Positions 25,659-33,924 of a stretch of DNA of 39,854 nucleotides are shown piece after piece. Made by a program: the position numbers and the translations under genes. The notes beneath the pieces were generated by a model, which had not been told where the DNA came from, did no database searches, and saw only the letters and a program-made list of their open reading frames with translations. Origin of the DNA: CAYSQW01 sp964433135 (GTDB lineage Bacteria; Acidobacteriota; Aminicenantia; Aminicenantales; Aminicenantaceae); the NCBI GenBank assembly GCA_964433135.1, contig CAYSQW010000031.1:1-39854 (forward strand), given 5' to 3'. Every line of letters starts with the position of its first letter. The stretch's first letter is position 1.

Positions 25659-27707
25659 TTACCGCGTTCGGTATTTTTCGAACCAGGCGATCAGATAGAG
25701 CTGGTTGAGAATGCGGTGCGAAGGCCGCCGCCAGCCGTGAAATTCACCCGGCATCCGAACCAGCAGCGTCTCTTTTTTCTGCATCTTCAAAGCCCGGAAA
25801 AATTCCTCGCTCTGTCCCATGGGGGTCCGCAGGTCGATCTCCCCCGTCATGAGCATCAGCGGAGTATTGACGTTCCCCACCGAGGCGATGGGAGAACGTT
25901 GGTACCAATCCAACGGATCTTCCCAGTGGGGCTTGATAAACCAGCTGTATTTGTCGGTGGGATCATCGGCCGTCCCCGCCGCTGAGATATAATTGACGAT
26001 CGGACGCATGGCGCAGGCGGCCCGGAATCGATCCGTATGACCTACGATATAAGAGGTCAGGATCCCTCCGCCGCTGCCTCCGCAGACGAAAAGGTTCTCC
26101 GAATCGACAAATCCCTTGGCAAGGGCGGCATCCACTCCCGCCATCAGATCATCGAAATCCTTTCCGGGATAGGAATGCTTGATACCGTCGACAAAAGCTT
26201 TTCCATAACCCGTGCTCCCTCGGGGGTTCATATACAGCACCGCATAACCTTCCGCGGCAAAATTCTGGAAAGCCCAATTCCAACGGACCGAATACATGGA
26301 ATAAGGGCCGCCGTGGATCCAGAGCACGAGAGGATATTTTTTTCCGGGCTCAAAATCGGCGGGTTTGATCAGCCATCCCTGCAGATCCAGGCCGTCGGGG
26401 GAAGTGAACCACATTTCCTCCACCTCACCCAGCTTCACATCGGCCAGCACATCGGCGTTGACGTCCACCAGGGTTTTGAAGGTCTCCGGCTTATCCACGG
26501 AAAAAGCCACCAAAACATTCGGTTGAGAAGGCGTCGAACGCAACGCCACGGCTTGTCCGTTTTTAGCGAGTGAAAGCGAGGAGAGATAATGCGCCCCCGA
26601 AGTGACCTTGCGCACCGCTCCCTTTCTGGAGACGAAGTACAGATTGGACTCGCCTTTTTCACCCATCAGGTAGAAAACGCCGCTGCTGTCCGAAGCCCAG
26701 GTGATACTCGAAGGGGAACCGGGAAGATCTCCCGCCAGCATCCGTTTCCCCCCACCGTTTATATCCATCAGATAAAGGCTGGAGATATTGCCGTCGGCAT
26801 AATTCTGATTGTCGAATCCCGTGTATGCGATCCACTTCCCGTCAGGGGAAATACGCATGCCCCGGTCAGGGCCTTCCCTGTCGGTCAATATTTCGATCCT
26901 GCCCGATTTCAGGTCCAGGGAATGGATTTCACATTCATTGATTTCCATCTCGACCTCATGATCCGGTTTTAGAAGCGCGGCGAAATAGATCTTCTTCCCG
27001 TCCCGGGACCACTGAGGATCACAGGCTTGAAATCTTCGGGGATCATTGAACGTGAAATCCCCGGAAGTGATCTGCCGAGGGGTTCCTCCGATGGCCGCAT
27101 CCAGGGTGAACATATGCATATGCCCTTTGGGCAGATAGCCCATTCCGTCATAGGCCCAGATGATGCGGTCGACGACCTTGGCGGGTTCGGCGAGTTCGGC
27201 GCCCGCGGGAAATTTCGGCAGCTTCACCGGAAGCGGTGATTCGGTATCCGGAAGAAACATTCCGAAAACCAGGGTTCTTCCATCCGGAGCCCAACGAATC
27301 CCCACGGGGCGGTGCTCCAGGTGCGTGAGTTGGGCCACTTCCCGGGTTTTCAACCACATGACATGGAGTTGAACACTCCCGTCCCGGTCTGAGAGAAAAG
27401 CGACCTTTTCTCCATCGGGAGACCACACGGGAGAAAAATCGGACCAGTCGCCGTGCGTGAGTTCCCGCGCCCGGTTCCCTTCGATATCGACGATCCAGAG
27501 GCTGCTTCGGGTCCTGTCCTTCATCTTATCCACTCCACCTCTGACAAACAGGACGTTTTTTCCGTCTGGGGAAATTTGAGGGGCGCCTATGGTTTCCATC
27601 TCCAGATAAGTCGCGGTGTCCAGCAGACGAACGTTTTTATCCTCCGCGGCGTACACGGTAAGGAACACTCCCAGAATCAAAATCAAGACGGCCGATAATC
27701 TCCGCAT
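25659..27707 (-). CDS. Secreted S9-family prolyl-oligopeptidase-like peptidase
   Basis: A 682-residue protein. The start at ATG 27707 is supported by AAGGAG upstream and a signal peptide (RRLSAVLILILGVFLTVYAAE). The N-terminal beta-propeller has repeated SPDG blades and the C-terminal hydrolase domain has Ser545 in GGSGGG, Asp625 in TGEIDLRT and His657 in EFHGWRRPSH. It is a close paralogue of the lipoprotein at 9714-11738, with long shared stretches such as GLDLQGWLIKPA and FVCGGSGGG, but it lacks the lipobox and has a short insertion around residues 220-260. The two therefore likely differ in location (free versus anchored) more than in chemistry. Confidence 0.9.
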   Translation of the reverse strand: MRRLSAVLILILGVFLTVYAAEDKNVRLLDTATYLEMETIGAPQISPDGKNVLFVRGGVDKMKDRTRSSLWIVDIEGNRARELTHGDWSDFSPVWSPDGEKVAFLSDRDGSVQLHVMWLKTREVAQLTHLEHRPVGIRWAPDGRTLVFGMFLPDTESPLPVKLPKFPAGAELAEPAKVVDRIIWAYDGMGYLPKGHMHMFTLDAAIGGTPRQITSGDFTFNDPRRFQACDPQWSRDGKKIYFAALLKPDHEVEMEINECEIHSLDLKSGRIEILTDREGPDRGMRISPDGKWIAYTGFDNQNYADGNISSLYLMDINGGGKRMLAGDLPGSPSSITWASDSSGVFYLMGEKGESNLYFVSRKGAVRKVTSGAHYLSSLSLAKNGQAVALRSTPSQPNVLVAFSVDKPETFKTLVDVNADVLADVKLGEVEEMWFTSPDGLDLQGWLIKPADFEPGKKYPLVLWIHGGPYSMYSVRWNWAFQNFAAEGYAVLYMNPRGSTGYGKAFVDGIKHSYPGKDFDDLMAGVDAALAKGFVDSENLFVCGGSGGGILTSYIVGHTDRFRAACAMRPIVNYISAAGTADDPTDKYSWFIKPHWEDPLDWYQRSPIASVGNVNTPLMLMTGEIDLRTPMGQSEEFFRALKMQKKETLLVRMPGEFHGWRRPSHRILNQLYLIAWFEKYRTR

Positions 27708-27860
27708 GTCACACTCCTTAAAATAATTTCGTATCGGTACGAACGGCCCTTCCGGAACCCATATCCTCCGGACAAGCGCCTTCATCCCGGAAATCTACTC
27801 TATTACGCGTTTGAAACGTTGTCAATAGAAAGGGATTCGATCATTTCGTATTCCCGCGGG

Positions 27861-29225
27861 TCAGTCCAGGAGTCCAAAAATCACCCGGGCGATATCGGTA
27901 TTGTCCAAATACCGGCCGTACACCGGATCCACCCTAACGGCACGCGCACGCAAGCGCTCGGAGGCGCGGCCGCAAGCAAACAAGGGCACCAGCATGTTCG
28001 TATGATAATCGACACGCCATTCCATGCCGGGCAGGTTCCCACGCCCGTTATTGATCAGCGGCCGCAGCAGCCCACCGCTGAACTCGACCGGAATATTCCT
28101 TCCATCTTCCGCCGGGCCCGTGATTCCCCCCGTTTCATGGTCCGATGTCACGATCAGCAAACTCTCCTCCCATCCCCCGTGGCTCTCGATCCAGTCCGAA
28201 ACCGCCTCCACGGACCGATTGAAATCCACCATTTCCTCGATCAAGCGACCGGATTGATTGTCCTCGGCGGCCCAATCCACAGCCCCTCCCTCGACCATGA
28301 GGAAAAAGCCCTGGGGATCATCATCCAGGACATTCAGAGCAGCCCGGGTCATTTCCACCAGGGTGGGCAAATTTTCGTTTGCCGGAACAACAAAGGGAGC
28401 GGCGAATCCATCACCTCCTCGATTCTGCTGAAGAGTCGAATGGGCCGGGGCCAACCCGAAAATCCGCGGCGGGACCGGACCTTCGGCCAATGCCTGAAAA
28501 TCCGCCCGCTCATCCACCAAGAACCAAGGCTGGGAAGAGACCTCATCCCCCGGGCTGATGCCCAAATGCGGATTCCGAAGCCGGCGCCAATTCTCCTCTC
28601 CGCTGATATAACGGTAGTTCGGTTCCACCAACCGGTTTCCCTCGTCATCGAAATCGGGATGCCCGCATCCCATGATGACATCCGCCCGGCTTTCAAAAAG
28701 CAGCTGGTCCCCGATCCGATGGTAATCATTCCGCCGCGGGTGATGAGCCCAAAACCCGGCGGGCGTTGCGTGGCTGAACGGCACGCTGGTTACCGTTCCG
28801 GCGGCTTTTCCCTTCTTTTTGGCCTGTTCGCAAACCGTTTTCAGACGAATCCGGTAAGCGTTCACTCCGACAAAACGGTTGCGGGTTTTGTATCCCGTGG
28901 CGAAAGCCGTCGCCGCCGACGCCGAATCCGTGGGGTCCCGGGTCACGTAATCGAAATCCGACCAAGCTTTCCGGGGATCATAGCCTTCCGTATCCAGAGA
29001 AAAAGTGCTAACGGCCGCTTGCACGGGAAATTTTTGATAAACTTGAGCATCGGATTCGCCGAACTGGTACAGACTGGCGGCTTCCACGCAGCTGTATCCG
29101 CAACCGTCCGCTATCATCAGAATGATGTTCCGGGGCGAGTCTTCCCCCTTGCGGCATCCGAAAAGCAGCAGCAATCCCAGTGACAATCCGACAATCCTCC
29201 ACAAAGCCTTTTTTCTGATCAACAT
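27861..29225 (-). CDS. Alkaline phosphatase (PhoA family), lipoprotein
   Basis: A 454-residue PhoA-type phosphatase. It starts at ATG 29225 with MLIRKK followed by a hydrophobic run ending LLFGC (Cys24), so it is a predicted lipoprotein. Metal and catalytic motifs: MIADG (Asp40), the nucleophile Ser101 in TDSASAATAFATGYKT, the VEGGAVDWAAEDN metal region, and TSDHETGG. It should release phosphate from organic esters outside the cytoplasm. No good ribosome binding site precedes the ATG, and the frame stays open upstream for more than 50 codons with coding-like sequence (see findings). That makes the start the least certain of the large genes here. Confidence 0.88.
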   Translation of the reverse strand: MLIRKKALWRIVGLSLGLLLLFGCRKGEDSPRNIILMIADGCGYSCVEAASLYQFGESDAQVYQKFPVQAAVSTFSLDTEGYDPRKAWSDFDYVTRDPTDSASAATAFATGYKTRNRFVGVNAYRIRLKTVCEQAKKKGKAAGTVTSVPFSHATPAGFWAHHPRRNDYHRIGDQLLFESRADVIMGCGHPDFDDEGNRLVEPNYRYISGEENWRRLRNPHLGISPGDEVSSQPWFLVDERADFQALAEGPVPPRIFGLAPAHSTLQQNRGGDGFAAPFVVPANENLPTLVEMTRAALNVLDDDPQGFFLMVEGGAVDWAAEDNQSGRLIEEMVDFNRSVEAVSDWIESHGGWEESLLIVTSDHETGGITGPAEDGRNIPVEFSGGLLRPLINNGRGNLPGMEWRVDYHTNMLVPLFACGRASERLRARAVRVDPVYGRYLDNTDIARVIFGLLD

Positions 29226-29425
29226 ATTTTTATTTTTGGCAAAAGAAAGCGGTCTGTCAAGATTCGTCCCTTCCTTGGTGAAACGCTCAAGATCGGGGAT
29301 CTCCATCTTCGCTTTCAGCGCGGAGGCGACGATGGCGCCACCGGCTCCCTCTTGCATGCCGGACGCCTCGGAAACCTGAAATCCATCAAGCGGACAGGAA
29401 GGCCGCTCCGATCAGCTTTTGAAGC

Positions 29426-30958
29426 TTAGGGCCGTGTCTGAGCTTTCTCCAAAAGCGGAAGCCATTTTTCCATGAGATCCTTATTCAACTCGACCGGAGG
29501 TTCGGCGTCATCGGGTAAAAACGATTTATACGGATTTTTTTCACTGTAGGCTGCGAATTCCGCCCGCGCTTTCTCCATGGCCTTGGCGTCAAGCATGAGG
29601 TCGACCGCTGTGGCGGCCATGACTTTCGCGCCCGCATTGAGTCCTTTCCAGGCCGTGGAGCCGTAGGTGCAGGCCACCAGCGACCAATGGTGTCCGATGG
29701 CTCCCGGAACCGTTCCGGGAAAACGAACCGACGCGGAAGGACAGACACATGAGACCTCGGCGGCATCCGATGATCCGCCCCCGACGAAAGTCTTCTCACG
29801 GTGTTCGAGTTTTCCGACCTCGGTAGGCATCCCTTCCTCGGGCTTACCCAACTCCTTCTGAAGATCTTTGGCGAAAGCATGCTCTTCCTCGGTCCACTCC
29901 GGCATCCCGACGATATCGATATTCGCCTGGATGATCTCGGCCATCGCCTTGTTCCCGTTTCTCTGATGGATGGCGGAAAGACAGCGGATCTTTTCCAGCT
30001 CCGTATCCGTGGCCAGCGCCGCGGCCTTCGCGCAATTGATGACCCGCTGGTACATCTCTTCGACCCGTTCGTTGCTGTTTCTGACATAGTACCAAACACT
30101 CGCGTGATCGGGAACCACATTGGGAGCCTCTCCGCCTTCGGTGATCACATAATGCAGACGGTGTGTATAGAAAAGGTGTTCGCGCAGGTAATTCGTGGCG
30201 ATATTCATGAGGTCGACGGCATCCAGGGCACTGCGCCCACCCCAGGGAGAAGCCCCATGGGCGGTCTTCCCCTTGAAAGAAAAGATCGTCGAGAACATCG
30301 CGTTTCCGCTTATGCCGTAGCTGGTTGAAAAACCGCTGCTGCTGTGATTGTCGATAACCGCATCCACTCCCTCGAACAATCCCGCGCGCACCATATACGG
30401 GCGGCTGATGAGGGTTTCCTCGGCGGGGGATCCAAAAACTTTGATGGTGCCCTGAAAACCGAATTCGTCCATAGCCTGTTTGACGGCGATGGCGGCCGCG
30501 GCCGCGGCCGTACACATGGTATTGTGACCGCAACCATGACCCGGGGCGCCCTTGACCACGGGATCCTGTTTGGGCGTCCGCCCCTTTTGCGAAATCATCG
30601 GCAGGGCGTCAAATTCCCCCAATATTCCGATAACGGGATGCCCTGAGCCGTAGGAAGCGACAAAACATGTCGGCATCCCCGCCAATCCTCTCTCAACCGT
30701 AAAACCCGCTTCTTCCAATGTATCGGCCAGCAGTTTCGAAGACTTATACTCCTGCATGCCGAGTTCGGCGTAGGACCAAATGCTGTCCGAGATCTTTCCG
30801 AACTTTTCCACCACTTCGGATTGGCTGAGCCAGTTGAGGATCAGCTTTTTTTCCTTGCGTGCTTTGGGAGCGGCGAAGACCGAAAGCTGAAGGCTGAAAA
30901 CGGCTAAAACGATCCCAGCCCGGACAGCGGGTTTGCCGCGAAACGATCCGATGTTCAT
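29426..30958 (-). CDS. Secreted M20 amidohydrolase, AbgB-like
   Basis: A 510-residue M20-family hydrolase of the p-aminobenzoyl-glutamate hydrolase subunit B type. It has a signal peptide (GIVLAVFSLQLSVFAA) and AAGGAGG before the ATG. The metal site is intact: GHGCGHN (Cys143, His145), the SPAEE catalytic/ligand pair Glu180-Glu181, and NHSS (His205). The dimerisation-domain motif GKTAHGASPWGGRSALDAV and the C-terminal PGTVPGAIGHHWS are also present. Expected to split an amide bond of small N-acyl or aminoacyl compounds. AbgB normally works with AbgA, and no AbgA partner is seen here. Export is unusual for AbgB-type proteins and fits the extracytoplasmic theme of the locus. Confidence 0.88.
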   Translation of the reverse strand: MNIGSFRGKPAVRAGIVLAVFSLQLSVFAAPKARKEKKLILNWLSQSEVVEKFGKISDSIWSYAELGMQEYKSSKLLADTLEEAGFTVERGLAGMPTCFVASYGSGHPVIGILGEFDALPMISQKGRTPKQDPVVKGAPGHGCGHNTMCTAAAAAAIAVKQAMDEFGFQGTIKVFGSPAEETLISRPYMVRAGLFEGVDAVIDNHSSSGFSTSYGISGNAMFSTIFSFKGKTAHGASPWGGRSALDAVDLMNIATNYLREHLFYTHRLHYVITEGGEAPNVVPDHASVWYYVRNSNERVEEMYQRVINCAKAAALATDTELEKIRCLSAIHQRNGNKAMAEIIQANIDIVGMPEWTEEEHAFAKDLQKELGKPEEGMPTEVGKLEHREKTFVGGGSSDAAEVSCVCPSASVRFPGTVPGAIGHHWSLVACTYGSTAWKGLNAGAKVMAATAVDLMLDAKAMEKARAEFAAYSEKNPYKSFLPDDAEPPVELNKDLMEKWLPLLEKAQTRP

Positions 30959-31432
30959 AAGTCCTCCTTAATAAACGGAGAGCCGAATATTCAGCGCTCC
31001 TTCACAAATAAAAACCTGCCAGAGCCTGTCATTATTATTCAGGAGCGTTCCATGGTCAAGCATGTTTTCGAGAAACGGCGGGAAACACCCTTCGATATAT
31101 CCCCAAACCCCTAAGATCAATTTATTTTTCCTATAAATATTATATATTATATTTTTTTTATAGGTTTTATGCTATAATGAACCTGTTTGTCTGTCGCGCT
31201 GGCTGGGCAGGCTCATCCCATCATAAAAACCCCCCTTTTTGCTCAATCCCAAAACAGCCAGCCTTTCCTCCCCACGCTGAGATGTCGACGCCCGCATAAT
31301 ATCATCGCATGGACCTGCCGCGGGTCAAGAGCATGGGATCTCCTCCGGCACGCCCGTGATGAATGGATAAGGGGGATTTTTTTCCCCGAGTCCAGGATCA
31401 AGAAGACATCCGGTGGATCACGCGCATGTTTA
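30959..31432. other. Intergenic region with an AT-rich island
   Basis: About 470 bp between two minus-strand genes, with no convincing coding sequence. Positions 31110-31180 are nearly pure A+T. They contain an 8-bp inverted repeat (CCTATAAA at 31130-31137 and TTTATAGG at 31157-31164) and TATAAT-like hexamers on both strands. The island probably carries the promoter of the M20 gene on the minus strand. The plus-strand extended -10 is listed separately. Confidence 0.55.
31170..31178 (+). promoter_or_regulatory. Extended -10 promoter element TGCTATAAT
   Basis: A perfect TATAAT with the TGn extension lies at the edge of the AT-rich island and points in the plus direction, toward the 3' end of the HAD gene on the opposite strand. 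No clear -35 box is seen. If active it would give a transcript antisense to the HAD gene. Confidence 0.35.
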
Positions 31433-32110
31433 TCAATTTCTTTCCGGAAAACAGCTGAGGATCTCTTCCGGATGCCGCAGAACTTTCATCGCCCCGGCGG
31501 CCGTCAGTTCTTCCGCGGAGCGAAATCCCCAGAGCACCCCCACCGGATTCATTCCGGCCCCGCGGGCGGTTTTCATATCGACATTCGTATCGCCGAAAAA
31601 CAGGAATCGTTCGGGAGGAAATTCGAGGACTTCGGCAATCCGGAGGGCGCCGGCGGGATCGGGTTTGGCAGGGACGGAAGGCCCCACGCCGAGAACCTCC
31701 TGGAATCTCTCTCTGCCGAAAAACTCATCGACGGTCAGACGCGTGAAATCTTCGGGTTTGTTGGAAAAAACGTTCAGTTTGATCCCCCGCCGGTACAGCT
31801 CTTCCAGAATCCCTGAAATCCCGTCATAGGGATGCGTCTTCTCCCGCCAGCGAAGCCGATATTCCTCCCGCATCTCATGCACGCACTGCCGTATCGTCTC
31901 TTCCGGAGAGTCATTTTCCGGAAGCGCACGCCGAACCAGGGTCGCGATCCCATCGCCCACGAAATATCTATAGGAATCGAGGGGATGGGCGGCAAAACCG
32001 TGTGAGCTCAGCACGGCGTTCATGGAATCGGCGATGTCTTCCAATGAATCGATCAAAGTGCCGTCGAGGTCGAATATTGCCGCCGGATAATCCTGTAGCG
32101 TCGTGTTCAT
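31433..32110 (-). CDS. HAD-family phosphatase, phosphoglycolate-phosphatase-like
   Basis: A 225-residue HAD hydrolase. The start at ATG 32110 has AGGTGG about 8 bases upstream; the longer frame from 32191 adds a non-conserved leader. Motif I is FDLDGTLIDS (Asp14 nucleophile, Asp16), motif II is NVFSNKPED, motif III includes KPDPAG, and motif IV is FGDTNVDM. A helical cap follows motif I, as in Gph/pyrophosphatase PpaX-type proteins. It dephosphorylates a small phosphate ester in the cytoplasm. 2-phosphoglycolate is the family's usual substrate, but this is not proven by sequence. It is divergently oriented to the DUF4097 gene. Confidence 0.85.
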   Translation of the reverse strand: MNTTLQDYPAAIFDLDGTLIDSLEDIADSMNAVLSSHGFAAHPLDSYRYFVGDGIATLVRRALPENDSPEETIRQCVHEMREEYRLRWREKTHPYDGISGILEELYRRGIKLNVFSNKPEDFTRLTVDEFFGRERFQEVLGVGPSVPAKPDPAGALRIAEVLEFPPERFLFFGDTNVDMKTARGAGMNPVGVLWGFRSAEELTAAGAMKVLRHPEEILSCFPERN

Positions 32111-32415
32111 AAAGTCAACCACCTGCCATTTAATCCTTTCGGTTCCTAGGTTTCCCCGCTGAGCTTCTAATACTCGGACGATCATCGCCAAAAGTCAACC
32201 GGAATAAATCGAAAAAGACGTTCACTCCGGGCGCCGAAATAAAGGATGCGAACGTGCCTCTCCTGAATGAAAATAAATCCGATGAGGTCCAAAGCGAACC
32301 TTTTCGTTTTTTTTTCGTCTTAACTAGTAAAACACGGACCGAATTATCGATCCCCTTGACAAGAGCCGCAACACCGGCCGGTCGAAAAGATATCGGATCC
32401 TGACAGGAGGAAATG

Positions 32416-33423
32416 ATGAAGATTGACGAGAAAAGAGGCCTCGGGATATTGTTGTCCATCCTGATGCTGACGGCGGGAGCGGAAATCGCGGCTGCCGGCC
32501 CTCAGGAAATTATCCGGGAATCTTTCGATGTCGCCCCTAACGGAACCCTCAGACTGGAAAGCGATATCGGTTCCATAGCCATACGGACCCACATGAGCGA
32601 ACGAGTGGAAGTGACCGTAAAGCGGGAAGTACGAACCATGAACCGCCGCCGGGCCGAGGAAATTCTTAAGGATTTCCATGTTGCTTTCGACCAAAAGGGA
32701 GACGATGTTATCATCCAAGGTGATTTCCCCAATGATCCCTGGCAGCGATTTTGGCGAAACATCACAAATTCTCTGCGCGTGAAGTTCGAAATCACGGTTC
32801 CCGAAATGTACAACTGCGATCTGTACACCCGCGGAGGGAAAATCGAAATCGAGGGGATCGAAGGCAGCGTCACCGCCAGGACTTCAGGAGGAGGCCTTTA
32901 TTTTAGGGAGATCGCCGGCCCTATCAACGGCAGAACATCCGGCGGCCGGATCGAAATCGACTCGGCGGCCGGACCTGTGGTTGTTAAAACGTCGGGAGGA
33001 GGCATCCAAGCCCGGGATATTGAAAACGATATCAAAGCGGACACGTCTGGAGGACGTATCGTCATCGCACGCGTCAGAGGCATCGTGGACGCCGACACAT
33101 CGGGAGGAAGCATCACCATTGATGAGGCGGAAGATGCGGTCAGAGCCCGTACTTCGGGAGGCTCCATCACCGCGACCCTCATTTCGCAACCAAGCGGCGA
33201 ATGCAACCTGAGAACTTCGGGGGGGTCCATTACGGTGAATATGACGCCCGAAGTGAGCATGGATGTGGACGCCCACGCTTCGGGAGGAAGAGTATCGACG
33301 GAATTCCCCGTTACGCTGCGGGGCGAAATCAAAAGAAATGAGCTGAAGGCTCAACTCAATCGAGGAGGCCCACTGCTTTTTCTGCGAACATCGGGAGGAG
33401 GCATCCGAATCAAGAAACGGTAA
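32416..33423 (+). CDS. Secreted DUF4097-like beta-repeat protein with TSGG repeats
   Basis: A 335-residue protein. ATG 32416 is preferred over 32413 because it leaves 5 bases after AGGAGG. It has a signal peptide (LGILLSILMLTAGAEIAAA). An N-terminal region (about 30-130) is followed by a series of short beta units marked TSGG at residues 156, 174, 192, 210, 228, 246 and 267, ASGG at 288 and TSGG at 325. The first six are spaced by exactly 18 residues and the next two by 21. This is the pattern of DUF4097/adhesin-like beta-strand repeat proteins that stack into an elongated beta-structure. No enzyme motif is present. It is probably a surface or periplasmic structural or binding protein; the ligand is unknown. 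Confidence 0.85.
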   Translation: MKIDEKRGLGILLSILMLTAGAEIAAAGPQEIIRESFDVAPNGTLRLESDIGSIAIRTHMSERVEVTVKREVRTMNRRRAEEILKDFHVAFDQKGDDVIIQGDFPNDPWQRFWRNITNSLRVKFEITVPEMYNCDLYTRGGKIEIEGIEGSVTARTSGGGLYFREIAGPINGRTSGGRIEIDSAAGPVVVKTSGGGIQARDIENDIKADTSGGRIVIARVRGIVDADTSGGSITIDEAEDAVRARTSGGSITATLISQPSGECNLRTSGGSITVNMTPEVSMDVDAHASGGRVSTEFPVTLRGEIKRNELKAQLNRGGPLLFLRTSGGGIRIKKR

Positions 33424-33447
33424 CCTCTCCGCGAAAAAACGGAAAAT

Positions 33448-33621
33448 TTATTTCAGTTTATCGATAATGGCAGCGATCATTTCGATGATTTCGTCTATTT
33501 CCTCCGGAGGAAACATTTCCCAATCTTCGGCCATGCATTCTTCTTTTCCCCGTTCCAGAGCAAAAACCGCTTCCTGGAGCGCATCGATGACCCGTTCACA
33601 TGCATCTTCATGATTGCTCAT
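33448..33621 (-). CDS. Small acidic protein, unknown function (57 residues)
   Basis: An intact 57-codon frame (MSNHEDACERVIDALQEAVF..., ending AAIIDKLK) with GAGGAA 6 bases before the ATG and a TAA stop. The composition is strongly acidic and amphipathic: an N-terminal helix-like stretch (residues 3-30), a short Trp-Met-Phe-Pro-Pro turn (34-39) and a C-terminal helix rich in Ile and Glu (40-57). It resembles a small two-helix cytosolic protein. No family was recognised. A TTGAAT/TAGGTT promoter with 17-base spacing lies about 70 bp upstream. It converges on the DUF4097 gene and is divergent from the S9 gene. Confidence 0.6.
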   Translation of the reverse strand: MSNHEDACERVIDALQEAVFALERGKEECMAEDWEMFPPEEIDEIIEMIAAIIDKLK

Positions 33622-33685
33622 TTCCAATTCCTCCCCGATTTGGGATTTCAGACAACGGAGATAACATCATCATCCAACGAAATAG

Positions 33686-33714
33686 AACCTAAACCAAATG
33701 ACGATCAAATTCAA
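33686..33714 (-). promoter_or_regulatory. Putative promoter of the 57-residue small protein
   Basis: On the minus strand TTGAAT (33714-33709) and TAGGTT (33691-33686) are separated by 17 bases, about 65 bases before the start codon. The -35 is good and the -10 is moderate. Confidence 0.35.
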
Positions 33715-33854
33715 GCCCCCCTCTAAATTTTTCGGCGGTATTCCCCCCCCGCCCTCATAATTCAGGAAACGGAGGACAGCCTATAATTCCCGGGAACACA
33801 TGAATTCCATGCCGACGGACGACAAATCATCCCTTGACAGCACTTTTTCCGGCT

Positions 33855-33883
33855 TGCAGCCCATCTGTCAAAATAATATGATG
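33855..33883 (+). promoter_or_regulatory. Putative sigma-70 promoter of the S9 peptidase gene
   Basis: TTGCAG (33855-33860) and TATGAT (33878-33883) are spaced by 17 bases, with the start codon about 42 bases downstream. A further TTGACA at 33835 has no matching -10. Confidence 0.45.
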
Positions 33884-33924
33884 ACTATTCCTCCAGGAGG
33901 GAATATCAACACAAGGAGCCGTCC

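Noticed and set aside
31187..31816. Plus-strand frame starting just after the extended -10 element
   Set aside because: Its second half is the antisense shadow of the HAD gene and its first half has no protein-like pattern.
32356..32361. Perfect TTGACA before the DUF4097 gene
   Set aside because: No acceptable -10 hexamer 16-18 bases downstream, so no promoter is called.
32880..33420. Tandem DNA repeats
   Set aside because: The 54-base period comes from the protein's TSGG motifs. At DNA level the units have diverged, so this is coding structure rather than a satellite.
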